From positions 372,001 to 436,000 of the forward strand of contig NZ_PYLO01000002.1 in NCBI RefSeq assembly GCF_003024715.1: 64,000 nucleotides of DNA, written 5' to 3'. This DNA comes from Clostridium fessum (GTDB lineage Bacteria; Bacillota; Clostridia; Lachnospirales; Lachnospiraceae). Shown one piece after another: positions 29,230-37,333 of this stretch. Made by a program: the position numbers and the translations under genes. The notes beneath the pieces are model-generated. The model ran no database searches and was not told the origin of the DNA. It saw only the letters and a list, made by a program, of their open reading frames with translations. Position 1 is the stretch's first letter. Each line of letters begins with the position of its first letter.

Positions 29230-30282
29230 TCAGCTTTCCTTTTCCGGAAATCCTTTTGTATCATGAACGATATAAATTGGACGATCCTTCAATTCTGTAA
29301 ACAGGATCGCGATATACTCCCCGATAATTCCCACAATCACGAACAGCATCGCGAACATAAAGCATAAAAGCACTACGATCGTCGCGTAACCATTGGGCGT
29401 TCCTTTGACCGCCCACTCATAAATCGTTTCCAGCATCACGAGCAGCCCCAGAAAGCCCACGATAATTCCCGAGTAAATGCCGAGCTTTAGCGGCAGATCC
29501 GAAAAGCAGAGAATCGTATTGATCGAAAATTTAAATAATTTCCGAATACTGTACTTGCTCTCGCCCGCCACCCTGGCTCTCGCCTCATACTCGATGGTCG
29601 TCCGGTTAAATCCGATATTCTGCACATAGCCGCGCAGGAAACGCACTTTTTCCCGGTAATTGGTCTTTAACACCTGCGCCGCATTGGCAGTCAGCGCAAA
29701 GAAATCGGATGCGTTATTTTCCAGCTTCACATCTGAAATCTTGTTCAAAAATTTATAAAAAGCAGAAGACGTCAGGTTTTTGATGAATCCAGCCGATTTA
29801 TTTTTCGTCCGGACCATGTTGATAACCTCATAGCCCTCTTCGAATTTTTCGATTATCTGCGCCACACATTCCGGCGGATGCTGCAGATCGGCATCCATAC
29901 ACACGATGCCCTCCCCGATGCTGTGATCCAGCCCCGCAAGCATCGCCGCCTCATGGCCAAAGTTGCGGGAAAAGTTGATCACACGTACCCGCGGATCCGC
30001 TGCTGCCAGTTCTGCCAGAATCTGCCCCGAGGCGTCCGCACTTCCGTCGTTGACAAAAATCAGTTCGTAATTCCACGGCAGCGCCTCAAAAACCGGAGTT
30101 GCCTCCCGATAGAACTCATGCAGCGCCTTTTCCTCGTTGTAAACAGAAATCACGATCGAGATCGTCTTTGGTTTCTGTCCGTTCATATTTTCCATCCTGT
30201 TCTGCATGGTCGACTGTCTGGTTTCATTTTTCTTCTTATCTTCCATGCTGTCTGTCCGTTTTTTCTTATCTTTCTTACTCAT
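29230..30282 (-). CDS. GT2 glycosyltransferase, GtrB/DPM-synthase-like
   Basis: 350 residues. A charged N-terminal stretch of about 38 residues rich in Lys precedes the GT-A domain (SIVISVYNEEKALHEFY, FVNDGSADASG, CMDADLQHPPE). Two C-terminal membrane helices (about 270-330) follow. Family members move a sugar from a nucleotide donor to polyprenyl phosphate for use outside the membrane. Located 14 bp upstream of the carboxypeptidase gene and 14 bp downstream of licD, so clearly in one operon. Confidence 0.92.
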   Translation of the reverse strand: MSKKDKKKRTDSMEDKKKNETRQSTMQNRMENMNGQKPKTISIVISVYNEEKALHEFYREATPVFEALPWNYELIFVNDGSADASGQILAELAAADPRVRVINFSRNFGHEAAMLAGLDHSIGEGIVCMDADLQHPPECVAQIIEKFEEGYEVINMVRTKNKSAGFIKNLTSSAFYKFLNKISDVKLENNASDFFALTANAAQVLKTNYREKVRFLRGYVQNIGFNRTTIEYEARARVAGESKYSIRKLFKFSINTILCFSDLPLKLGIYSGIIVGFLGLLVMLETIYEWAVKGTPNGYATIVVLLCFMFAMLFVIVGIIGEYIAILFTELKDRPIYIVHDTKGFPEKES

Positions 30283-30296
30283 ATTTCATCTTTCAA

Positions 30297-31190
30297 TTAA
30301 GCATCCGGGTCATCCAAAATTTCGATCGCTATCGAAGAATGTGCCGGAACCCGTTTTTCCACCGGCGGCAGCGTCATATAGTCGCCGTAAATCCACTCCA
30401 GCACATGCTCATAGCCCACCGGCACCATCAGCTTTGTGTCCTCAAACGGCAGATCCACCGCGTGCTCGCACCATGCGCCCTCCAGCGTTACATAGAGATA
30501 ATCCGGCTGGTAATTGCTGTAATACCAGTGTTTCGTTTTCTTTTTGCGATCCTTCGCCGCTGCAAGTCTCTGCAGCTTAAATAAAACCGGCATCGGGACA
30601 AGGTGTCCCACACCTGCCAGCACACCAACCCGCAGCTTATCCATCAGGCTGTATTTGCTGAAATCAATCTGATCACGGTGTGCGATCGCCATTCCATAAA
30701 TAATCTTCTGAAGAAATTTTGCGCTCCACGCGCCCACCTTACTATCCGGCAGGCGGTCAAGGACGAACAGATCCACCCAGAGATGGTTTAATTTTCCCTC
30801 ATAAAACTGCATCTGCTCATTGTCCTCATGGACGCGGCTGTTGTCATAGATGACGCGCGTTGTAAAATCATAAAACACCTTGCCACCCCGGATCTCCTCC
30901 GGGCGCAGCAAGGACATTCCCTCCGGCAGCTCCCGCGGCGCTACCTTCAAAAACATCTCATAATTGGCACGTGTAAATGCCAGATCGACATCATCATCCC
31001 ACGGGATAAATCCCTCATGACGCACTGCGCCCAAAAGTGTCCCAGAATCCAGCATATAGGAAATCTTGTATTTCCGGCAGATCCGGTCTATCTCCTTCAA
31101 AAGGCGCAGATTCGCCCGGTGAACCTTCTCAAGCCCCGGATACGGCGGCAGTTTGACCGCCCTGCGGCTCTCTGATTTTTCCTCATTCAT
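30297..31190 (-). CDS. LicD-family phosphotransferase
   Basis: 297 residues with the LicD signature SYMLDSGTLLGAVRHEGF followed by IPWDDDVDLAF (about 45-74), the nucleotidyltransferase-fold metal site. LicD proteins attach phosphocholine or other phosphodiester substituents to surface glycans and teichoic acids. No choline uptake or activation genes (licA/B/C) are in view, so the group transferred is open. Between rfbH and the GtrB-like gene in the operon. Confidence 0.92.
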   Translation of the reverse strand: MNEEKSESRRAVKLPPYPGLEKVHRANLRLLKEIDRICRKYKISYMLDSGTLLGAVRHEGFIPWDDDVDLAFTRANYEMFLKVAPRELPEGMSLLRPEEIRGGKVFYDFTTRVIYDNSRVHEDNEQMQFYEGKLNHLWVDLFVLDRLPDSKVGAWSAKFLQKIIYGMAIAHRDQIDFSKYSLMDKLRVGVLAGVGHLVPMPVLFKLQRLAAAKDRKKKTKHWYYSNYQPDYLYVTLEGAWCEHAVDLPFEDTKLMVPVGYEHVLEWIYGDYMTLPPVEKRVPAHSSIAIEILDDPDA

Positions 31191-31311
31191 GATGGTTGTC
31201 CCCTCATTTTCTCCTGCAACTGCTCATTCTCTGTCACAGCTGCTCATTTTCACAGGCATTTTCTTACAGGCAGAGTATCTCCCCGCCTGTGAATTGCCGC
31301 GGTCCCCGTCC

Positions 31312-32667
31312 CTACTGACGGCATGCCTCACGAAGTGTCTTTGCCATATAATCAATCATTTCATCTGTCATGCCCGGATAAACGCCAACCCAAAAGGTAT
31401 CGCGCATGATACGGTCGGTATTTTCCAGAGTTCCGGCTACGCGGTAGCCGCAGTTTTCTTTCCGCATCTCATCAAAGCACGGATGCTTGATCAGGTTTCC
31501 GGCAAAGAGCATACGCGTCTGCACGCCCTTTTCCTCGACATATTTGACTACCTTGTTCCGATCCACGCCCTCTTGGCAGGTCAGAAGGAAACCAAACCAG
31601 CTCGGATCGGAATGCTCACAGGCAACCGGCAGGATATATGCGTCCTCGGTTCCGGCAAGTCCCGCTTTCAGACGGGCGAAATTGTGTTTTCTGCGCTCCA
31701 CGAAGGATGGAAACTTTTCAAGTTGCGCGCAGCCGATCGACGCCTGTAGATCGGTCGCCTTTAAATTATATCCAAAATGGGAGTATACATATTTATGGTC
31801 GTAGCCAAGCGGCAGCTCACCATACTGGCGGTCAAATCGGTGACCGCATAGGTTATCGCAGCCGGACGGGCAGACACAGTCGCGTCCCCAGTCGCGGAAG
31901 GAACGGATAATCTTGTTTAAAAGCGGATTGTCCGTGTACACGGCACCGCCCTCGCCCATCGTCATGTGGTGCGGCGGATAAAAGCTGGACGTTCCGATAT
32001 CTCCGATCGTACCGGTAAAATGCCACTCGCCGTTCAGCTCATAGCGGCTTCCGAGGGCATCACAGTTGTCCTCCACCAACCACAGGTTATGACGGTCACA
32101 GAATTCTTTTACCTTCTGTAAATCAAACGGATTTCCCAGTGTATGGGCGATCATAACCGCTTTCGTCTTCTCTGAAAGCGCCGCCTCCAGCTTATCGGCG
32201 TCGATGTTGTATTGTGGAATCGTCACATCCACAAACACTGGAACTGCGCCATACTGGATCGCCGGGGTTACCGTCGTCGGGAAACCTGCCGCAACCGTGA
32301 TAATCTCATCGCCGCGGCACACCCGGCGCTCTCCCAGCAATGGGGAAGTCAGCGCCATAAATGCGATCAGGTTCGCGGAGGAACCGGAGTTTACAAGGGA
32401 ACAGTATTTGACGCCCAGGTAGTTCGCAAGCCCCGCCTCAAACTGATCGGTGTAACGTCCGGAGGTCAGCCAGAACTCCAGCGCACTGTCTACCAGATTG
32501 ACCATCTCATGGTTATCGTAAACGCGAGACGCATACGGAATCCGCTGTCCCTCGGTAAATTCTTTTTTCTGATTATGATATTTATCACAATACTCTGCCA
32601 CCAGATCGAGAATCTGCTGACGCGCAGCCTCTTTTCCGTCCGACAAGGTTACTTTTTCTTCTGACAT
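31312..32667 (-). CDS. rfbH: CDP-4-keto-6-deoxy-D-glucose-3-dehydrase (E1)
   Basis: 451 residues from MSEEKVTLSD (RBS GGAGGAG). It belongs to the sugar aminotransferase fold, but the PMP/PLP lysine is replaced by histidine (H233 in SSFYPPHHMTMGEGG), the hallmark of 3-dehydrases that remove the C3 hydroxyl. A cysteine cluster C264-C266-C270-C274 (CVCPSGCDNLC) fits the 2Fe-2S site of the E1 enzyme. Works after RfbF and RfbG. Its partner reductase E3 is not in this window. Confidence 0.95.
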   Translation of the reverse strand: MSEEKVTLSDGKEAARQQILDLVAEYCDKYHNQKKEFTEGQRIPYASRVYDNHEMVNLVDSALEFWLTSGRYTDQFEAGLANYLGVKYCSLVNSGSSANLIAFMALTSPLLGERRVCRGDEIITVAAGFPTTVTPAIQYGAVPVFVDVTIPQYNIDADKLEAALSEKTKAVMIAHTLGNPFDLQKVKEFCDRHNLWLVEDNCDALGSRYELNGEWHFTGTIGDIGTSSFYPPHHMTMGEGGAVYTDNPLLNKIIRSFRDWGRDCVCPSGCDNLCGHRFDRQYGELPLGYDHKYVYSHFGYNLKATDLQASIGCAQLEKFPSFVERRKHNFARLKAGLAGTEDAYILPVACEHSDPSWFGFLLTCQEGVDRNKVVKYVEEKGVQTRMLFAGNLIKHPCFDEMRKENCGYRVAGTLENTDRIMRDTFWVGVYPGMTDEMIDYMAKTLREACRQ

Positions 32668-32761
32668 GTTTCTCCTCCTGCTTTTGCTACCGTTCTCTAC
32701 CGCAGCCGTATCAGCTCTGCCTGCTGCCAGACACACCTTTCGTGCAGCCGCCTGCATCTAT

Positions 32762-33826
32762 CTATTTTTCTTCAAACCGAGCCGCATACGCCCGGATCTG
32801 CTCATCCGTCACCTCGCGCATATCCGCTCCGGCAAGCCACTTCTTCGACCATTCCACCGTCGCAGCCATCGCCTCTTCTACATGGAAGTGCGGCTTCCAG
32901 CCAAATACCTTTTTCACTTTGGAACAATCCAGTTTCAGAAAATTCGCCTCATGCGGACCTCCATCATAGCGGTTGATCCAATGCATCCCGCCGCCCCATG
33001 TTTCACAGAACAGATCCGCCAGACGTCCTGTATTGACGCAGTCACAGTCATCCGGTCCGACGTTATAGCAGCCCGCCAGCTCCGCATTTTCCCACTGCGC
33101 CTTTGCCACCGTCAGATACAAAAACAGCGGCTCTAACACATGCTGGAACGGGCGCGTCGAATGCGGATTCCGCACGATGATCGGCTCTTTCTTTTCCGCT
33201 GCGCGCACGCAGTCCGGCACGATCCGGTCCGCCGCAAAATCACCGCCGCCGATCACATTGCCAGCACGACAGGTTGAGACGGCGCAGCGGCCGTCCGTGA
33301 AGAACGACTGCTTATAGCTGTGTGTCACCAGCTCCGAACAGGATTTGCTATTGGAATACGGATCGTAGCCGTCCAGCGGGTCATTTTCGCGGTAACCGTA
33401 CTCCCATTCCTTATTTTCATAAACCTTGTCCGTCGTCACATTGACGAGAGAGCGGACGGATTCACACTGTCTGGCGCATTCCAGCACATGAACCGTACCC
33501 ATGACATTCGCCGCATACGTGCCGACCGGATCCCGGTACGACTCGCGCACGATCGGCTGCGCTGCCAGATGGAGTACAATCTCTGGCTTCGTCTCATCAA
33601 ACACCTGTTTTAAATGGACAAAATCGCGCACATCCCCATCCACATGGTGAATCGTCTCCCCCAGATGCAGGATCTCAAACATCGACGGCTCGGTCGGCGC
33701 TTTCAGCGCATAGCCGGTCACCTCCGCCCCCGCCAGATGGAGAATGCGGACCAGCCAGCTTCCCTTAAAGCCTGTGTCACCGGTCACAAGGACCCGTTTT
33801 CCTTTATAAAAATCAAGAAGTTCCAT
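32762..33826 (-). CDS. rfbG: CDP-glucose 4,6-dehydratase
   Basis: Short-chain dehydrogenase-type enzyme converting CDP-glucose to CDP-4-keto-6-deoxyglucose; 354 residues from MELLDFYKGKRVLVTG. NAD loop GDTGFKGSWL, the active-site threonine stretch NVTTDKVYE and the YSNSK catalytic motif are all present. The frame is open further upstream, but AGAGG before this ATG and family length fix the start. Element copy D separates it from rfbF. Confidence 0.95.
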   Translation of the reverse strand: MELLDFYKGKRVLVTGDTGFKGSWLVRILHLAGAEVTGYALKAPTEPSMFEILHLGETIHHVDGDVRDFVHLKQVFDETKPEIVLHLAAQPIVRESYRDPVGTYAANVMGTVHVLECARQCESVRSLVNVTTDKVYENKEWEYGYRENDPLDGYDPYSNSKSCSELVTHSYKQSFFTDGRCAVSTCRAGNVIGGGDFAADRIVPDCVRAAEKKEPIIVRNPHSTRPFQHVLEPLFLYLTVAKAQWENAELAGCYNVGPDDCDCVNTGRLADLFCETWGGGMHWINRYDGGPHEANFLKLDCSKVKKVFGWKPHFHVEEAMAATVEWSKKWLAGADMREVTDEQIRAYAARFEEK

Positions 33827-33985
33827 GGTTTTCCTCTTTTTAATTATTTCGTGTTCGTTCGTTAATGGCGCAAGAAAAGAATATGTCTGCTTCGCAGCCG
33901 CATTCTTTCCTTCTGCGCTCATTATATCATACTTTCTTACAGGATTTGTGTCTATTCCTTGAATTTTCCCTTACAGTATATTATT

Positions 33986-34118
33986 GTTACTGTTCACGGG
34001 TAGGCACTTTTGGAACCGAAAGTGCCGTAAGAAAACGTGGTGGCAGCAGGAATTTGCCGTATTTAAATGCGAAGCCACGGCAAATTCCGTTACTGGGCAC
34101 GTATGCGTGTACAGTAAC
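33986..34118 (-). mobile_element. 133-bp palindromic MITE-like element, copy D (inverted)
   Basis: Full-length copy in the opposite orientation, differing from the others by two substitutions. The target duplication ATATTATT is at 33978-33985 and 34119-34126. The right-hand duplication contains the rfbF stop codon (TTA on the plus strand, 34122-34124), so the insertion hit the end of rfbF without changing its protein. It lies between rfbF and rfbG in the operon. Confidence 0.93.
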
Positions 34119-34121
34119 ATA

Positions 34122-34895
34122 TTATTTCCACAGCTTCCAGGGTGCATTGCCTTCCTGCCACATCTGTTCCAGCTGCATCTTGTCACGCTGGGTATCCATA
34201 CATTTCCAGAAACCGTCGTGGCGGTATACCATCAGCTGTCCGTCCTTGGCAAGCTGCTCCAACGGCGCTTTCTCAAAGACGGTATCATCGCCCTCGATAT
34301 AGTCAAAGACGCCCGGTTCGAGTACCATGAAGCCGCCGTTGACGATCTTGCCGTCATCATCGTTCTTCTCACGGAACTCGCGGATGTGTCCGTCGCTGTC
34401 AACATCCATGACACCGAAACGCTGTCCGATGTTGACGCCGGTCAGGGTCGCGATCTTGCCATGCTGCTTGTGGAATGCCACCAGCGCGTCCAGATCCACG
34501 TTGGAAACGCCGTCGCCGTAGGTCAGCATGAACGTCTCATCCCCAATGTAATCGCGGATACGTTTGATACGACCGCCCGTCATCGTGTGCAGTCCGGTAT
34601 CGACCAGCGTCACGCGCCACGGCTCGGAATAGTTGTTATGCACCTGCATCTCGTTCTTCGCCAGATCGAAGGTCACATCCGACGTATGCAGGAAATAATC
34701 GGCAAAATACTCTTTTACTACATACTGTTTGTAGCCCAGACAGATCACAAAATCATTGAATCCATACTGGGAATAGTGCTTCATGATATGCCAGAGAATC
34801 GGCTGTTCTCCGATCTCGATCATTGGCTTTGGTTTTAAATGGCTTTCCTCGCTGATTCGTGTGCCGAATCCACCCGCTAATATTACAACTTTCAT
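34122..34895 (-). CDS. rfbF: Glucose-1-phosphate cytidylyltransferase
   Basis: Forms CDP-glucose, the entry to CDP-dideoxyhexoses. 257 residues from MKVVILAGGFGTRISEESHL with KPKPMIEIG, a nucleotidyltransferase signature, and the late HDGFWKCMDTQRDK motif typical of RfbF. RBS GGAAGGAG. The stop codon is inside the target duplication of element copy D. First of the rfbF-rfbG-rfbH series. Confidence 0.95.
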   Translation of the reverse strand: MKVVILAGGFGTRISEESHLKPKPMIEIGEQPILWHIMKHYSQYGFNDFVICLGYKQYVVKEYFADYFLHTSDVTFDLAKNEMQVHNNYSEPWRVTLVDTGLHTMTGGRIKRIRDYIGDETFMLTYGDGVSNVDLDALVAFHKQHGKIATLTGVNIGQRFGVMDVDSDGHIREFREKNDDDGKIVNGGFMVLEPGVFDYIEGDDTVFEKAPLEQLAKDGQLMVYRHDGFWKCMDTQRDKMQLEQMWQEGNAPWKLWK

Positions 34896-34921
34896 TGCAC
34901 TTCTCCTTCCGTCCATCGTTT

Positions 34922-36385
34922 TTATCGAAATATGTTCAAATGGTTTTCTTCCAAAATTCTCATCGCATCCCGCACTGCATCCGGGTCGTTATGCAGGTAG
35001 GTTTCCAGATCCTCATCGCTCGCCGTCCGGTAATTCAGTCCCAGCTCCCTTGATACCTGTAAATATGCTTTCCGGTACGGCGCTGTCCGGATTTCTGCCC
35101 GGGTTGTCCATGCATTTCCAAAGACCGTCAACACGGTAAATGCCAGCATACAGACCTTTAAAGGTGTGCGTACTGCCCGTTTCTCCGGTGCGCGTGTTTT
35201 CGCCTTATCTGCCTCTGTTTCCTGCGCCTTTTCCCGGCACATACTCCAGACGAGTGCAAACGTAAGCAGAATTCCTACAATTCCCATCTGATACTGTATC
35301 TCGTACCGCGAGGACATCCCGTACTCGTCCTTCAGGAAAATCCACCGCGCCGCCAGCACCAGCAGATGGTTACAGCCGCCGCTGAGAACCAGCAGAAGCG
35401 GAAAAATAGTCTTTTTATAAAGCTGAAACCGCACATTCAGATACAGTGCCAGCAGATACGAAACAAACACTGCCAGCCCCAGCAGATACACCAGATGCAG
35501 CCGGACAAACCAGGGGCTTCCTGCCTCCAGCTCCTGAATCTGCGCCACGCCGATCACCGACGATGCCACCGCTTTCAGCAGAAACCGCAGGAAAAAGAGC
35601 GGCTGGGCGACAAATTCCTGAGCGATTGAAACATCAGTCACTGCTCCACGGTGTACGTAAACTGCCTGTGAACTGCTCCAAAGATATAATACCATCGCAA
35701 GAACCGTTGTCAATGCCCCGATGCACCAGGTTCTCCGGCACTTTCGGCTCCAGGAGCGGCTGCTTGTTTCAGCACCCCCGCGCCGATCCGCCAGCCACAG
35801 TGCGCCGTATGCCAGCACCAGAATCACCGCATAGCCGCCGCTGTACGGTCCTGCCACCAGCACGACCAGCAGGATCGGCAGAATTGCCAGAAGCACCCGG
35901 TCAGACATATTCCGGCACCGGGTCGCCGCTGCATGGTCGAGGACTGCAAAATGGAATAAAAATCCGGAGATCGACAGAGTGCAGACCCAGCCGGTCCCGT
36001 TCGTCATCATTTCCCATTTATTCAGGCTGAAATATACAAACTGAATCAACAGGAAGGAAAGATAGCCGACCGAGCGGTTCCGCTCTGCGTAGAGCGCCAG
36101 CACCGCCGCGCCCGCACCCAGACTCAAAACACCCAGAATCATGTCAAAATACGTATTATAGCCAAATAGTTTCACATTGATAATGCGCCCCAGATACGTG
36201 ATCGGAACGCGCGTCAGGATATCCGGTACAAAGAATTTCGCCGGATTTGTCACATCCGGCAGATATGAATTGATCAGCCGGATATAATCCGAATACGCCA
36301 CATTGTCTGAGGCATGAAATATATACCAGATATAAAATAAAATCCCCAAAATAACCGGAAGCCCTAAAAATACACGGCGTTTCAT
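34922..36385 (-). CDS. Multi-membrane protein, candidate GT-C glycosyltransferase
   Basis: 487 residues, around ten hydrophobic segments with a long outside loop after the first (NVAYSDYIRLINSYLPDVTNPAKFF). The layout, an acidic motif in the first external loop, suits GT-C enzymes that use polyprenyl-phosphate sugars, but no family can be named with confidence. It begins inside the stop of the upstream GtrB-like gene (4-bp overlap), strongly suggesting the two act together: one makes the lipid-linked sugar, the other uses it. Confidence 0.8.
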   Translation of the reverse strand: MKRRVFLGLPVILGILFYIWYIFHASDNVAYSDYIRLINSYLPDVTNPAKFFVPDILTRVPITYLGRIINVKLFGYNTYFDMILGVLSLGAGAAVLALYAERNRSVGYLSFLLIQFVYFSLNKWEMMTNGTGWVCTLSISGFLFHFAVLDHAAATRCRNMSDRVLLAILPILLVVLVAGPYSGGYAVILVLAYGALWLADRRGGAETSSRSWSRKCRRTWCIGALTTVLAMVLYLWSSSQAVYVHRGAVTDVSIAQEFVAQPLFFLRFLLKAVASSVIGVAQIQELEAGSPWFVRLHLVYLLGLAVFVSYLLALYLNVRFQLYKKTIFPLLLVLSGGCNHLLVLAARWIFLKDEYGMSSRYEIQYQMGIVGILLTFALVWSMCREKAQETEADKAKTRAPEKRAVRTPLKVCMLAFTVLTVFGNAWTTRAEIRTAPYRKAYLQVSRELGLNYRTASDEDLETYLHNDPDAVRDAMRILEENHLNIFR

Positions 36386-37317
36386 CCGTCTCTCCTCTTT
36401 AAAATGCTCAGCTGGTTCAAGTAAAGTTCAAATAACTGACGGTGTTTCTTCGTGATAACCTCCAGAATCACACCGCTGATCCACAGCAGGAACGAAATCA
36501 CATAAAGCCCGGAACACGCGATCAGGGTCGGGAACTTCGGCACCATGCCGGTTGCCAGATAGCCGCCAAGCACCGGCGCGAAAAATGCCGTTGCAATCGC
36601 AAAACAAATGAGTCCCAGCCATCCAAAGAACGCAAATGGCTTGTAATCCCGGAAGAGTCTCGCGATCGTGCGTAGCACCTTAAATCCATCCGAAAATGTA
36701 TTTAACTTTGACACACTTCCCTCCGGGCGGTCACGGTATCCAACCGGGATCTCCACCAGCTTAAAGTTCTTGTCCAGCGCATGGATGCTCATCTCCGTCT
36801 CAATCTCAAATCCGGTCGAAAGAATCGGGAAGCTCTTGACAAATTCATAGTTAAATGCACGCGCGCCTGTCATGATATCCTTGATATTACTCTTGAAAAT
36901 CAGGTTGATAAGCCCACGCACCAGACGATTTCCCGTATTGTGGAACGGACGCTTATTTTCGGTAAAATACGTCGAAGAAAGGCGGTCGCCGATGACCATA
37001 TCCGCTTTTCCCTGTAAAATCTGGTCTGCCAGCTTTCTCGCGTCCTCCGCCGGGTAGGTGTCATCGCCGTCCGTCATGACATAGCACTCCGCGTCAATGT
37101 CGCGGAACATGCTGCGGATGACATTTCCCTTGCCCTGCTGGTATTCATAGCGCACAACCGCGCCTGCCTCCCTGGCAATCTCATCCGTGTGATCCGATGA
37201 ATTATTGTCATATACATAGATCGTTGCCTCCGGCAATGCCTCGCGGTAGTCCTTGACCACCTTGGCAATCGTCTGGCCTTCATTATAACACGGAATTAAT
37301 ACCGCTATCTTGTCCAT
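36382..37317 (-). CDS. GT2 glycosyltransferase, polyprenyl-phosphate sugar synthase-like
   Basis: 311 residues: GT-A domain (IAVLIPCYNEGQTIAKVVKDY, VYDNNSSDHTDEI, VMTDGDDTYPAED, GYRDRPEGSVSKLNTFSDG) and two C-terminal membrane helices (about 230-295). Similar to DPM/GtrB enzymes. Downstream neighbour is a multi-membrane protein with overlapping start. RBS GGGAGGAG. Confidence 0.92.
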   Translation of the reverse strand: MDKIAVLIPCYNEGQTIAKVVKDYREALPEATIYVYDNNSSDHTDEIAREAGAVVRYEYQQGKGNVIRSMFRDIDAECYVMTDGDDTYPAEDARKLADQILQGKADMVIGDRLSSTYFTENKRPFHNTGNRLVRGLINLIFKSNIKDIMTGARAFNYEFVKSFPILSTGFEIETEMSIHALDKNFKLVEIPVGYRDRPEGSVSKLNTFSDGFKVLRTIARLFRDYKPFAFFGWLGLICFAIATAFFAPVLGGYLATGMVPKFPTLIACSGLYVISFLLWISGVILEVITKKHRQLFELYLNQLSILKRRDG

Positions 37318-37333
37318 TTTTCTCCTCCCGTTT

